Assembly: GCF_033118175.1 (NCBI RefSeq)
Contig: NC_083696.1
Coordinates: forward strand, 41,897,001 to 41,961,000
Origin: Dama dama
Taxonomy: Eukaryota; Chordata; Mammalia; Artiodactyla; Cervidae
Direction: 5' to 3'
DNA: 64,000 bases
Made by a program: the position numbers and the translations under genes. Within the stretch, counting starts at the first letter, position 1; each line of letters begins with the position of its first letter. This document shows, piece after piece, positions 20,807 through 32,510 of this stretch. Below the pieces are notes generated by a model, which had not been told where the DNA came from, did not search any database, and was given only the letters and a program-made list of their open reading frames with translations.

Positions 20807-22242
20807 TAATTATCTCTAACATTTTTTTCATGTGCTTGTTTGCCACCCATATGTCTTAGCTGGCCAAGTGTCTGTTCAAAACTTTTCTTCATTGTATAAT
20901 TTTTCTGGTTCTGCATAATAAACTATCACAAACTTAGTGACTTAAAAGAACATTCATTTATTATCTTATTCAATAACATGTAGGTTGGAATTTTTTGTTA
21001 TTATTTTTGCATATGGACATCTGCTGTTTTGGATATTGGTCTATAGTTTTATTGTAATGTATTGGTATTGTAATGGTTTGGTATCAGGGTAATAAAGACT
21101 GCAGAGAATGAGTTGGGAAGTATGTCTCTTCTTCAGTTTTCTAAGAGTTCATACAAAATTGATATTATTTTTTCCTTAAAATTTGGATCGAATTTGTCAG
21201 TGAAACCATCTGGGTTTGGAATTTTCTTTGTGGAAAGAACTTTTTAAATAGATACAGGGTTATTCAAGTTTTCAATTTCTTTGTGATTGAGTTTTGGGAT
21301 TAATAGTTTCTATATTTCAAGAAATATACCCATTTCATTTAAGCTGTCTAATTTACTGACATAAAGTTTTTAAAATAGTATTTTCTTATCACCATCTTAA
21401 TATCTGTAAAATCTGTGTTGATGTTAGCTTTCTTATTCCTGGTATCGGTAATTTATCTCTTCTTTTCGTCTTCCTCATTAGCCTGCTGGAAAATCATCAA
21501 CTTTACTAATCTTGTCAAGGAGCCCTCTCTTGGTTTCATTGATTTTTTTAATATATTGCTTTACTGTTTTTTATTTCATTGATTTTTGGTCTGATCTTTA
21601 TCAATTACTTCCTTCTACTTATTTTGGGTTTAGTTTGTTTATCTTGTTCTAGTTTCTTACTGTGGAAACTGAGGTTTATAGACCTTTTTTTTCCTGCCGA
21701 AATTGTGTTTAGTGCTACACATTTCCCTATAGTATTGTTTTAATTCCATACTACAAATTTTACTATGTTGTGTTTTCATTTTCATTCAGTTCAAAATGCT
21801 TTCTGTTTTCCACGTTGATTTATTCCTTGGAGTGTGAGTTGTTTAGAAGTGTGTTAGCACATGTCTCAGGACTTGCCAAAGATCTTTGTTGCTGATTTCT
21901 AATTTAATTCCATTGTAGTCAGAAAATATGCTTTATATTACTTGAATCTTTTTAAATTTATTAAAACTTTAAATTTGTGGTCTAGAATATGGTCTATTTT
22001 AGGAAATATTCTGTGCACACTTGAAGGGAACATGTATTCTATATTTGTTTTGTGGCATTTTCTATAAATATTAATTGGGTCAAGTTCATTGATGTTGTTG
22101 CTTAAATTTTCTATGTCCTTATTGCTTTCTTATCTACTTGTTCTATTAATTATTGAGAGAGAAGTATTGAAATTCTTGACTAAAATTGTCTCCTTATAGT
22201 TTTATCAGTTTTTGCTTCAAGTATTTTGAAGACTTTATTATT

Positions 22243-22678
22243 GGATGTCCTGGTGGCTCAGACGGTAAAGAATCTGCCTGCAATGCAGAAGACCCGGGTT
22301 TGATCCCTGGGTCAGGAAGATCCCCTGGAGAAGGGAATGGCTACTCACTCCAGTCCAGTGTTCTTGCCTGGAGACTTCTATGGACACAGGAGCCTGGCGG
22401 GCCACAGTCCATGGGGTTGCAAAGAGTCGGAAATGACTGAGCTGCTAACACTCTCACTTGGGCTTAGATGGTAAGGAATCCAGTTAGATGGTAAGGAATC
22501 CACCTGCAATGTGGGAGACCTGGGTTCGATCCCTGGGTTGGGAAGACCCCCTGGAGGAGGGCATGGCAACCCACTCCAGTATTCTTGCCTGGGAAATCCC
22601 CATGGACAGAAGAGCCTGGTGGGCTACAGTCCATGGGGTCATAGAGCTGGACATGACTGAGTGATATAGCACACACAG
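22243..22678 (+). mobile_element. two tandem Bov-tA SINEs in L1
   Basis: Head-to-tail units (about 22243-22456 and 22459-22678) inside antisense L1 ORF2. The second unit begins with a 21-bp duplication of its own head (TTAGATGGTAAGGAATCCA twice, about 22465-22503). Both have the full Bov-A body and AGTCCATGGGGT box. Confidence 0.92.
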
Positions 22679-23104
22679 GACACACAGCTTTTGATGATTG
22701 TTTTGTCCTGTTGATGAACTGGTGATTTTGTCATCATACGGTGTCTTTCTTAACCTCTGCTTATACTCCTTACTCTGTAGTCTACTCTGTCTGCTGTTAT
22801 TATAACCACTCCAGCTTTCTTTTGGTTAGTGTTTGCAAGGTATATCTTTTCCCATCTTTTGCTTTTATCATATTTGTGCTTCTTATAGGTTGGTAGCATA
22901 CAGTTGCGTTTTGCTTTCTTTCCTATCTGACAATTCATGTCTTCTATTTGGAGTATTTAGACCATTTACATTTTATATGCTTATTAGTAGAATTACCTAC
23001 CTGGGAATATTGTAGGGTTCACTTTATTTACTTCTTGCCTCTCAAGAATCACAGTCCATTGTTGTCTGAGGTTCAGTGTCTTAAAGATAATTGCAAAAAT
23101 AAAA

Positions 23105-23480
23105 ATCATTGCATAGTATACATATATGGAATCTAGAAAAACGGTACTGATGAGCCTATTTGCAGAGCAGGAATAGAGATGTAGACATAGAAAATGGAAC
23201 TTGTGGACACAGCAGGGGAAAGAGAGGGTGGGAAGAATTGAGAGGGTAGCATTGAAACATACACATTACCACAAGTAGAATAGACACCTCTTTGGGAAGT
23301 TGCTATATAACACAGGGAGCTCAGCCTGGCGCTCTGCGATGACCTAGAAAGGTGGAGGGGGTGTGTGGGAGGGAGGCTCAAGAGAGGGGACATGTGTATA
23401 CATGCGGTTGATTCACGTTGGTGTACAGCAGAAATCAATACAACATTGTAAAGCAATTAGCTTCCAATTACAAATCTAAA
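23105..23480 (+). mobile_element. L1 3' end
   Basis: Sense L1 3' UTR: ATGGAATCTAGAAAAACGG, TATATAACACAGGGAGCTCA, then GTTGGTGTACAGCAGAAATC and CAACATTGTAAAGCAATTAG. It lies opposite in orientation to the L1 immediately upstream. Confidence 0.85.
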
Positions 23481-23559
23481 AGTGGAAAAAAATCACACTG
23501 TATATTTTGTTAATATTTTGAATGTTTTAGGCAGAATGTTAATGATTCCTTTTACTTGA

Positions 23560-24003
23560 CTGGAAAACTTAATCTTCCTTTATTTTTCCATAGTTTTTAT
23601 CACCACCTGGAATATATATTTATTTGTTTTTCTTTCCTATAAAAGCCACATGAGTGAAGGAAATTTTGTTGTTGTTCATTATCTAGTTCTCTTTAACAAG
23701 AATATTTCCTATGACATAACAGGTGATTGGGCTTCCCAGGTGGTGCTAGTGGTAAAGAACCCTACCTGCCAATGCAGGAGACATAAGAGAAGCTGGTTTT
23801 GATTCCAGGGTTGGGAAGATCTGCTGGAGAAGGAAATGGCAACCCACTCCAGTATTCTTGCCCAGGGAAAGCTCATGAATAGAGGAGCCTGGTGGGCTAT
23901 AGCCCATAGGGTCACAAAGAGTTGGACATGACTGAAGTGACTATGTATAACAGATGATCAATCAATGTTTATTAATGAAAGAAAGGATGAGTCAATGAAT
24001 GAA
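23560..24003 (+). mobile_element. L2 LINE 3' end with SINE insertion
   Basis: Sense L2 tail: TATCACCACCTGGAATATAT, AAAGCCACATGAGTGAAGG, then after the SINE TCAATGTTTATTAATGAAAG. A Bov-tA at 23728-23946 splits it. Confidence 0.7.
23728..23946 (+). mobile_element. Bov-tA SINE in L2
   Basis: Sense unit bounded by a 12-bp duplication with one difference, ATAACAGGTGAT (23716-23727) and ATAACAGATGAT (23947-23958). It has the GGTGGTGCTAGTGG head variant. Confidence 0.95.
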
Positions 24004-24039
24004 TACATCTTAGCACCTAGCCACCATTCCAGCCACAGA

Positions 24040-24345
24040 GATCATGTTCCCTATCCTGTCAGGTCTGTGCCTATGTGCTTCTGGGTGCTGGTTTCTGTCT
24101 GACAGAACTCTTCTCTCTCCTTTCTGAAATATTTACTTGTCTTTCAAGCTCCAACTCCCGTATGACCTTCTCCATAAATTCTTCTCTGATTATTCTGGCT
24201 AACCCAGATCTCTCCCTCCTCCAAGCCATTTTAGCACTTACAATCAGAACCACATGAGTTATAATTTTAGTGTTCCCTATTAAGGTAATGTGAACTCTTT
24301 GAGGACCTTCCTCATTCTATTCTTCCGCATCTAGCACGGTGTTGT
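24040..24345 (+). mobile_element. L2 LINE 3' end
   Basis: Second sense L2 tail: TCAAGCTCCAACTCCCGTAT, TCTCCATAAATTCTTCTCTG, then CTCTTTGAGGACCTTCCTC and CATCTAGCACGGTG. Its closeness to the copy at 23560-24003 may mean one L2 locus rearranged, or two insertions. Confidence 0.65.
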
Positions 24346-24384
24346 TTTCAAGAAATATATACTGGACTGCTATATTTAAAATGG

Positions 24385-24595
24385 ATAACCTACAGGGTTC
24401 TGCTGTACAGAACATGGAACTCTGCTTAGTGTTACGTGGCAACCTGGATGGAAGGGGAGTTTGGGAGAGAGTGGATACCTGTATCAATATATGGCCAAGC
24501 CCCTTTGCTGTTTATCTGAAAGTATCACAGCATTGTTAATCAGCCACACTCCAATACAAAATAAAAAGTTTAATGAAAAAAAATTAAAAGAAATA
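24385..24595 (+). mobile_element. L1 3' end
   Basis: CTGCTGTACAGAACATGGAA, ATGGAAGGGGAGTTTGGGAG, then AATCAGCCACACTCCAATAC and ATAAAAAGTTTAATG match the ruminant L1 3' UTR in sense orientation. It ends in an A-rich tail at 24570-24592. Confidence 0.85.
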
Positions 24596-25030
24596 CGTGT
24601 TGGTAATGACTGGGGTCTCTGCATATCTTGTGGACGGAGAATATCTCTTGTTCTTTCTCAGTTTCCATTCTTTCCATGGTGCCAGAAAAATATTTCATGA
24701 GCTAGTGACCTGTCCTCTTTGAAGTTTCCAGAAACCAGACTGTTTTAATTGGTTTAGAGGAGAGGAAATGGAAGACATTTGAGCTTTACAATCAGAGGAG
24801 AGGGTTTAGAAATTCTTTTCTGGAAGAAAAGGGAAAAGGAGTTGGAGTGAGGGACTAATATTTCATAAGCATTTATTCTATCCAATCATTTTGTCTATTA
24901 TATCTTTCAATAGCCTCCACCAAACCATACCCTCACTATGCTAATATCAAGGCTGACATGTTCAAACAGTATTGCTTGCTAATGTGGATTCATAAAAGAG
25001 AATGATTGGGTTTATGGCAAAATATATTAC
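24596..25030. other. unique sequence, nothing recognised
   Basis: AT-leaning, repeat-poor sequence without a frame or motif that I can support. Confidence 0.4.
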
Positions 25031-25031
25031 T

Positions 25032-25370
25032 CTGGACTGAAATGTGTTCCCTGGTAGTGTGATGGTATTTGGAGCCTGGACCTTTGGGAGGTAATTAGAG
25101 TTATATGAGGTCATAAAAGTGGGGCCCTCATGATGGAATTAGTATCCTTTTAAGAAGAGATAACAGAGTTCTGTTTCTCTTTCCTCAATATGAGCATGTG
25201 GCAAGATCAACACCACCTGCAAGCCAGAAAGAGGGCTCTCTCAGGGACTCAACCATGCTGGCACCCTGATCTCCGGTTTTCAGCCTTCAGGACTATGAGA
25301 AAATAAATCTCTCTCATTTAACCTCCTCTGTGTACAATTGTTTCGGCAGCCCAAGCCGACCAAGACACAC
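25032..25370 (+). mobile_element. MLT1-type LTR (ERVL-MaLR)
   Basis: GGACTGAAATGTGTTCCC, GTGATGGTATTTGGAGCC, CCTTTGGGAGGTAATTAGAG, CTGCAAGCCAGAAAGAGG and ACTATGAGAAAATAAATCTC occur in MLT1 order. The LTR ends at GGCAGCCCAAGCCGACCAAG, with an AATAAA in the correct place. It is a solo, inert LTR. Confidence 0.88.
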
Positions 25371-25967
25371 ACCCATCAGTGTGTTGCATCTCAGGAGGAT
25401 TGGCGAGAAGTCGTGTCTCAGGAGACACAGGCCTGCTGCTTTCCTTGCCTGGCCTTGATGAAGAATCACATGATGTTGATGTTTCCAGTAGATACCCCTG
25501 AGAGCCACTCCAATACATTGTCCAGTTTTTCTGTTTTCTTTTTTGGCAGGCAGTGAGAAGGCCATCCTGTTGTGTGATTCTTCCTGACGCTCTTGCCATG
25601 TCACTGGGTCCAAAGTCACCCTGATTGTGGCTCTAAAAAGGAGTTAGAGGCCCCCTAGTTTTGTGGCTCCATGCAGCCCTTAGGAGGATGTATTCTTCCT
25701 CTGTTAGATCATGGGCACAATGCTCCGTGCCCTTGAAGCCTGAGGTTAGCTCCAAGGGTGAACTATAGGACTCTTTGGTCCCACTCAACAGTATATGACA
25801 GTCGCTAGAAAGTAGCTCCATCTACCATGAGCTTCTAATTCACATTGATCATGCTCCAAATCCCCATCAGGCCTCCTTGAGGTTCCCTACTGGGGCACCT
25901 CTCTCCTCCTGTGGTTTGTATCCTTACCTCAACTGGTGGGATCATCTCCCCTCTGCTGCCCTCAGAT
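25371..25967. other. unique sequence, nothing recognised
   Basis: No repeat or gene is recognised. Open frames at 25314-25619 on the minus strand overlap each other and partly read the LTR. Confidence 0.4.
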
Positions 25968-25989
25968 ACTATTATGTAACCCTTCCCTA

Positions 25990-26221
25990 TATGGTTTAGT
26001 TGCTAAGTCATGTCTGACTGTAATGACCCCATGGACTGCAGCCCACCAGGCTCCTCTGTCCATGGGATTTCCCAGGCAAGAATACTGTAGTGAATTCCCA
26101 TTTCCTTCTCCAGGGGATCTTCCCGACCCAGGGATCAAATGCGGGTCTCCTGCATTGCAGGCATTCTTTTGAGTTGCAGGTGGATTCTTTACCAATTGAG
26201 CCTCCAAGGAAGATATCAAAC
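25990..26221 (-). mobile_element. Bov-tA SINE with an internal duplication
   Basis: Antisense unit bounded by an unusually long duplication of 22 bp with two differences, ACTATTATGTAACCCTTCCC (from 25968) and ACTATTACGTAACCCTTCCT (from 26222). Near the tRNA-like end the TTGCAGG...ATTCTTT box is repeated (about 26154-26190). Confidence 0.94.
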
Positions 26222-26243
26222 ACTATTACGTAACCCTTCCTTA

Positions 26244-28454
26244 GCTCATCTGTGATTGAGGGATGGTCTCACTACCACTCCTCAGCTCTCCTGGAAAAAT
26301 ACTTGGTTCTTCTCCTGGTAGCAACCTGTGAGCATCAGCCTCTGCTCATTTACCCAGTTAATGCTGCTAGGGGGATCTCAGCCCCTCAGAAGCCCCTCTC
26401 TCCTTCAGCTGGGATTGGTCTTTGCCTGCAAATAGGAAGCTTGTTATTACATAGAAAGAAGATACCTTGGAAGGTTCCCAGCCCATCAGAAAAATCCATG
26501 CCAGCACTTTTTAGACCCAGAGCCCATCCTGGCGAGAGCTCTATAGTGACTTCAGTTCCATTCTAGGAACATGGCCATGTGGGGCACCAAAGATAACAGC
26601 TTGGAGGTTTTTCCTGTTTTGAAGTGTTTCTGTTTTTTGTTTGTAATAATGTTTTTTATTTCAAGAGAAACTCGGTTTTACAAATTCACCTATTCATGTT
26701 TATGGCTTTAGGTCTTTTATCTCTCCAGCCATCAGGGCAAAAAATAACTTTGGCAGAAGTAAAGGTGGACTGGCCACTCTTATCTCTGTCAAGCTCAGGG
26801 GATTGGCTGTCAGATCTCCCAGCTAAATGACAGGGACATTTTTCTTCTAGAGTTGATCTTGTTCCCTGGCAAGCTGGATGTGATTTGTCTTAACACTCAG
26901 ATTCCCTTGTCAGGTATGTTTGGACATATGGCTTTGTAAAAATGGTGTTTTGAACTCTATTTGTTTGCATTCCTGCTAGAGCTGGTTGTTGGTAGAAGAG
27001 GAGTCTTGAGTAACTGAATTGGCAGCAGCTTTGCCTGGGCTCCACTGGGAGCCATTGGGGGATGGGCAGATTACATCTCCATGTGACAAATTTACAGACA
27101 GTTGTCCTTCTCTACAAACTCATTAATGAGTAGAACCCATGGTGTGGAATGGTAGCTTGTGGAATACATCCGGGTGAAGTTTTAGTGGCATCTCTTCTCT
27201 GTTGGGCCACCTCTGGCAATACCGACTCTTTGTGAAGTCAGCCCAGCTTGGGTTAACAAAAATTAACCAAAGGATGGATAATCTAGATGGGTAGAAAGGG
27301 AATATATCCCTCTTGTTTATTTATTTATTTTCCTCCTGTTTAAATAGTAGGCATGACTGTCCCAATCCATGGGTCAACAAATTTGTCCTGGAAAAGTTAG
27401 GGGGCTGAAGTGGGTGGGCAAAAGAACTTTTGGGGATATCAACATATTTTCTCTCCAGGTTTTTTAAGGTAGAAATCTCATTTATTGGCAGAGTGTAGAA
27501 AACTTAAAATTGAGTTTAGTTGCTAAGTGTTCCAGCAAAATTGGGCCTTACTCTCCTGGCTCCTAGTTTGACAAGAACAACTTAATGATCAAGACCAAGA
27601 CAAAGCAAACCCCCTCCCAGAACCAAAAAACGAACACACACAAAATTAACTGGATCAGTGAAGACTGGTGCAAACAAAATATCAAGTGTCCAACTGGGAC
27701 TTTAAAGTCTGTTTTAAATTTTACATTACCTGGAAAATACTTAGGTGGAATAAAACAGTGAGATGACCTGAATATGATTGATAGATCTGGTAATGAAAGC
27801 AGACTTTAGGATGATTACATGAGGCACACCATGGGGATTAAGACTGTGGGGCTCAGATTCCAACTGTCTTGGAGGCTTGTTCTCCCAGCTCTAAAAGCCA
27901 TCCACCTTAATGTTAACAGATCCCAAGTTACTCTTGGTGAAGCCCCTCACATTGTGTAGGATAGTAGCTCATTGTATTAAAAACTGCAGTTGGATACCAT
28001 GCCAGAGAAAGATCCTTTGTGCTAAGAGCTATTAATGACTCTGAATGGTGGGTTCTCTGCCCTAATAACTTGCTCAGCTTTATTGAGTCTATGATCAGTG
28101 ACTGACTGGCTGGACAAAGGTGATAAGTTTATCCCATCTTAAAAAAGGAGATCTCTCTCTGCTTCTCCTGAACACACACTTACAGGTTGAGGAACATTCC
28201 ATAGAAAGTGTCTCTTTGATGAACTCACCGAAGCCTGGGTTTTTCAGATCAATGCTTTATGTGAGAAACAAATAGACTTTTGGATAAGACTTTTCAACCA
28301 TAGACAATGTCTTTAATCAGTTAACATCCAGCGGTAAAGTCCACTAGGAACAATATTAAATCATGTGTGGTTTTGGTTGACTCTTTTCTAGCCTTTATAT
28401 TGATTATGAGCTAATACACAAGCTCATCAAAGACCCACAGTTATTGATGCCTAT
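26244..28454. other. 2.2 kb of sequence with no recognised element
   Basis: Complex sequence of neutral to AT-rich composition. There are no long frames, no SINE or BovB, and only a short TTATTTATTTATTTT run at about 27318. It could include an unrecognised retroviral internal fragment or conserved non-coding DNA. Nothing can be supported. Confidence 0.4.
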
Positions 28455-28463
28455 ATGTACTCA

Positions 28464-28689
28464 GTGGGCTTCCCAGGTGGTTCTAGTGGTCAAGAACCCT
28501 TCTGCCAACATAGGGAGACATAAAGGATGTGGTTTCGATCCCTGGGTCAGGAAAATCCTTTGGAAAAGGGCATGGTAATCCATTCGAGTATTCTTGTCTG
28601 GAGAATCCCATGGACAGAGGAGCCTGGTGGGCTACAGTCCATAAAGTCACAAAGAATCAGACATGACTGAATTGACTTAGCATGCATGC
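28464..28689 (+). mobile_element. Bov-tA SINE
   Basis: Sense unit bounded by ATGTACTCA (28455-28463) and ATGGACTCA (28690-28698). More diverged than most copies here (CAAAGAATCAGACATGACTG at its end), so probably an older insertion. Confidence 0.92.
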
Positions 28690-28796
28690 ATGGACTCATT
28701 ACTGCAATTTCATAATAGCAGTCAGGGTTAGTCGATGGAGCAGTAAAATCAGAAAGTGTTTTGAAGCCCATCATTTCTAGTTGTTTCTTATACTTT

Positions 28797-28926
28797 AGAA
28801 CTGTGGTGCTGGAGAAGACTCTTGAGAGTCCCTTGGACAGCAAGGAGATCAAGCCAGCCAATGCTAAAGGAAATCAACCCTGAATGTTCATTGGAAGGAC
28901 TGGTGCTGAAGCTGAAGCTGCAGTAT
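28797..28926 (+). mobile_element. BovB internal fragment
   Basis: Only about 130 bp of BovB: GAACTGTGGTGCTGGAGAAG to GAAGCTGAAGCTGCAGTAT. Both the upstream body and the normal 3' tail are missing, so it cannot be a simple 5'-truncated insertion. Confidence 0.88.
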
Positions 28927-29712
28927 GTGGTCCTGTGCCTACTTTCTCCATCTGTGACTAGCAGTAGGGCCTTTCCCCTATACCTACACAGTTCCCAGAG
29001 TGGCCTAGCATGGGTGAGGATTTGCTATGAAAGCCCATACATGGTGCTCCTGTGCAGATCAACTTAAAAAATTCCAGGCTAAAGGTCTTATTTCTATTCT
29101 CCGTGGTGTGGACTTGCCCACTCATTCATCTGTGTGTTGGGACTGGCCCAAGACTCTTTATCAAGAAGGATCTCAGTTTTGCCTGCCTGTTGGCTCCTCC
29201 AGTTGGAGAAAGAATGGCTTCTCCTCAGTCATTCTTCTTGAGGGGCTCTTCAGCCCCACTTTTGGCTCTGTTGTTGATTAAGGTGCATGGGTTTGAAATG
29301 GTAGCTGGGACTAGCCACACTCTGGGTGCTTTTCAGGGTGGACAGTCCTGAGTTCATTGTCTCTCAATATTGACTTAAAAAATTTCTGCTAAGAAAAGCA
29401 ACATGTAAGGAGATTGTTCAAGTGAAAACCTGGAGTCTGGAGTCTAAAGTCTAAAGGGTCTGACATCTATCCTAGGTCAAGTCCTATCACTAGAGTCTGG
29501 GAATGAGATCTCATTACTCTGTCTTTCCTATATTTTCTCCCCTGAATCCTATTGTTTTCACTAGATGGGCCTTTGATGGGTGCTCTGCTCCTAATCCATA
29601 TTGGGAGTGGTTAGAAAATCTCAGTGGTGTTTACTACAAAGGCATTGCTCATTGCATCTTGTAGGGTCCTCCTTTAGAGGCTTCCACAGATACCACCTTC
29701 CCTGTGCTAGTT
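28927..29712. other. unique sequence, nothing recognised
   Basis: No repeat family or gene is recognised. Two plus-strand frames (29027-29281, 29052-29351) overlap and show no domain. Confidence 0.4.
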
Positions 29713-29724
29713 CAAGTATGGTTA

Positions 29725-29945
29725 GGCATGCATGCAAGCATGTTAAGTCTCTTTAGTCATGTCAGACCCTGTGGACTATAGCTCACGAGGCTCCTCTGTC
29801 CATGAGATTCTCCAGGTAAAAATACTGGAGTGGGTTTCCATTTCCTCCTTCAGGGCACCTTCCAACCCAGGGATCAAATCCACGTCTCTTATGTCTCCCA
29901 CATTGTCAGGTGGGCCCTTTACCTCTGGCGCCACCTGGGAAGCCC
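29725..29945 (-). mobile_element. Bov-tA SINE
   Basis: Antisense unit bounded by CAAGTATGGTTA (29713-29724) and CAAGTATGGCTA (29946-29957). The head reads GGCGCCACCTGGGAAGCCC. The other end carries GCATGCATGCAAGCATG. Confidence 0.95.
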
Positions 29946-30537
29946 CAAGTATGGCTATAACTCTGGTCTCCTGGTGTTTCTCTTAGAAACACTCTGAACC
30001 ACATAAATGACCAACCTTCCCTTTCCACATTAGCTTCTATAACACTTGAGGTTATATGTGTGGCCAGCTCTTAGATCTTTACCGTCTTCATTTTTCCAGC
30101 CTCATTTATGGCTTCTGCTTTATTTCTACCTTAATTCCTTTCCTTTTTGGCCTGAGTTTCAACCTTTATCTTTTTGTCTTAATGTGATCTCATAAGCCCT
30201 CTTCAAACTTACCTGGAGCAAAGTGAGGATCAGTTCAGTTCAGTTCAGTCGCTCGGTCGTGTCTGACTCTCTGCAACCCCATGGATTGCAGCATGCCAGG
30301 CCTCCCTGTCCATCACCAACTCCCAGAGTTTACACAAACTCATACCCATTGAGTCGGTGATGCCGCCAACCATCTCATCCTCTGTCGTCCCCTTCTCCTC
30401 CCGCTTCCATGCTTTCCCGGCATCAGGGAATTTTCCAATGAGTCAGCTCTTCTCATCAGGTGGCCAAAGTATTGGAGTTTCAGCTTCAGCATCAGGCCTT
30501 CCAATGAATATTCAAGACTGATTTCCTTTAGGATGGA

Positions 30538-31116
30538 CTAATTGGATCTCCCTTCAGCCCAAGGGACTCTCAAGAGTCTTCTCCAACACCATAGTTCAAA
30601 AGCATCAATTCTTTGGCGCTCAGCTTTCCTTATAGTGCATCTCTCACATCCATACATGACCACTGGAAAAACCATAGCCTTGACTAAACGGACCTTTGTT
30701 GGCAAAGTAATGTCTCTGCTTTTCAGTAAGCTGTCTGGGATGGTCATAACTTTCCTTCCAAGGAGTAAGTGTCTTTTAATTTTGTGGCTGCAGTCACCAT
30801 CTGCAGTGATTTTGGAGCCCCCCAAAATAAAGTCTGCCACTGTTTCCCCGTCTATTTGCCATAAAATGATGGGACCGGATGCCATGATCTTTGTTTTCTG
30901 AATGTTGAGCTTTAAGCCAACTTTTTCGCTCTTCTCTTTCACTTTCATCAAGAGGCTCTTTAGTTCCTCTTCACTTTCTGCCATAATGGTGGTGTCATCT
31001 GCATATCTGAGGTTATTGATATTTCTCCCGGCAATCTTGATTCCAGCTTGTGCTTCTTCCAGCCCAGTGTTTCTCAAGATGTACTCTGCATAGAAGTTAA
31101 ATAAGCAGGGTGACAA
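30538..31116 (-). pseudogene. BovB reverse-transcriptase C-terminal half
   Basis: Minus-strand frame of 192 codons in the 3' half of the inverted BovB. The catalytic box is intact as RYADDTTIMAES at about residues 37-48. It is followed by LKSLLMKVKEKSEKVGLKL and the thumb and C-terminal region ending FELWCWRRLLRVPW. The N-terminal half of the enzyme lies on the opposite strand after the inversion, so no single transcript can encode a complete reverse transcriptase. The frame is open because the copy is fairly young. This part alone has no known role. Confidence 0.92.
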
Positions 31117-31846
31117 TATACAGCCTTGATGTATACTCCTTTTCCTATTTGGAACCAGTCTGTTGTTCCATGTCCAGTTCTAACTGTTGCTTCCTGACTT
31201 GCATACAGGTTTCTCAGGAGGCAGGTCAGGTGGACCTAATCACATGGATCACATCCTTGTCTAACTCATTGAAACTATGAGCCATACCGTGTAGCGCCAC
31301 CCAAGATGGACGGGTCATAGTGGAGAGTTCTGACAAAATGTGGTCCACTAGAGAAGGGAATGGCAAACCACTTCAGTATTCTCGCCTTGAGAACCCCATG
31401 AACAGTATGAAAAGGCAAAAAGATAGGACACTGAAAGATGAACTCCCCAGGTCCATAGGTGCCCAATATGCTACTGGAGATCAGTGGAGAAATAAATCCA
31501 GAAAGAATGAAGAGATAAAGCCAAAGCAAAAACAACACCCAATTGTGGATGTGACTGGTGATTGAAGCAAGGTCCAATGCTGTAAAGAGCAATATTGAAT
31601 AGGAACCTGGAAAGTTAGGTCCATGAATTAAGGCAAATTGGAAGTGGTCAAACAGGAGATGGCAAGAGTGAACATTGACATTTTAGGAATCAGCAAACTA
31701 AAATGGACTGGAATGGGTGAATTTAACTCAGATGACAATTATATCTACTACTATGGGCAAGAATCCCTTAGAAGAAATGGAGTAGCCATCATGGTCAACA
31801 AGAGAGTCTGAAATGCAGTACTGGATGCAATCTCAAAAATGACAGA

Positions 31847-32200
31847 ATGATATCTATTTGTTTTCAAGGCAAACCATTCAATATCACGGTAATCCAAGTC
31901 TATGCCCCAACCAGTAATGCTGAAGAAGCTGAAGCTGAATGGTTCTATGAAGACCTACAAGACCTTCTAGAACTAACATCCCCAATAGATGTTCTTTTCA
32001 TTATAGGGGACTGGAATGCAAAAGTAGGAAGTCAAGAAACACCTGGAGAAACAGGCAAATTTGGCCTTGGAGTATGGAATGAAGCAGGGCAAAGGCTAAT
32101 AGGGTTTTACCAAGAGAATGCACTGGTCATAGCAAACACCCTCTTCCAACAACACAAGAGAAGACTCTACACATGGACATCACCAGATGGTCAACACTGA
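31847..32200 (+). pseudogene. BovB apurinic-type endonuclease fragment
   Basis: Plus-strand frame of 117 codons from the BovB endonuclease, the enzyme that nicks target DNA to prime insertion. Visible motifs are VIQVYAPTS near residue 14, the catalytic GDWNAKVGSQETPG near residue 53 (Asp and Asn of the exonuclease-endonuclease-phosphatase fold), and RLYTWTSPDG near the end. The frame stops at TGA 32198-32200, where related copies have CGA, so a CpG transition made the stop. Downstream the same phase resumes with DYIL and the SDHELL metal-site box at 32287-32310. Upstream a TGA (31809-31811) and a one-base deletion near 31822 separate it from the N-terminal strands. It is inactive. Confidence 0.92.
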
Positions 32201-32510
32201 AGTCAGATTGATTATATTCTTTGCAGCCAAAGATGGAGAAGCTCTATACAGTCAGCAAAAACAAGACTGGGAGTTGACTGTGGCTCAGATCATGAACTCC
32301 TTATTGCCAAATTCAGACTGAAATTGAATAAAGTAGGGAAAACCACTAGACCATTCAGGTATGACCTAAATCAAATCCGTAATGATTATACAGTGGAAGT
32401 GAGAAATAGATTCAAGGGACTAGATCTGATAGAGTGCCTGATGAGCTATGGACAGAAGTTCCTGACATTGTACAGGAGATCGGGATCAAGACCATCCCCA
32501 AGAAAAAGAA

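Larger units (their letters stand above)
19665..23035 (-). mobile_element. old L1 (L1M type), long 3' part
   Basis: Antisense L1 running from the 3' UTR (TTATTGAGGTATAATTGGCA at 19693) through the ORF2 end and into the reverse-transcriptase region (TTTGGTATCAGGGTAATAAA at 21077, CCATCTGGGTTTGGAATTTTC at 21205). Many stops and indels are present. It is split by inserts at 20106-20294, 20566-20806 and 22243-22678. A short non-L1 patch at about 20885-20975 looks like an MLT-type fragment. Confidence 0.85.

Noticed and set aside
22265..22340. tRNA gene-like sequence with A and B boxes
   Set aside because: It is the tRNA-derived head of a Bov-tA SINE. It lacks a cloverleaf and continues into the Bov-A body, as do all other tRNA-like stretches here.
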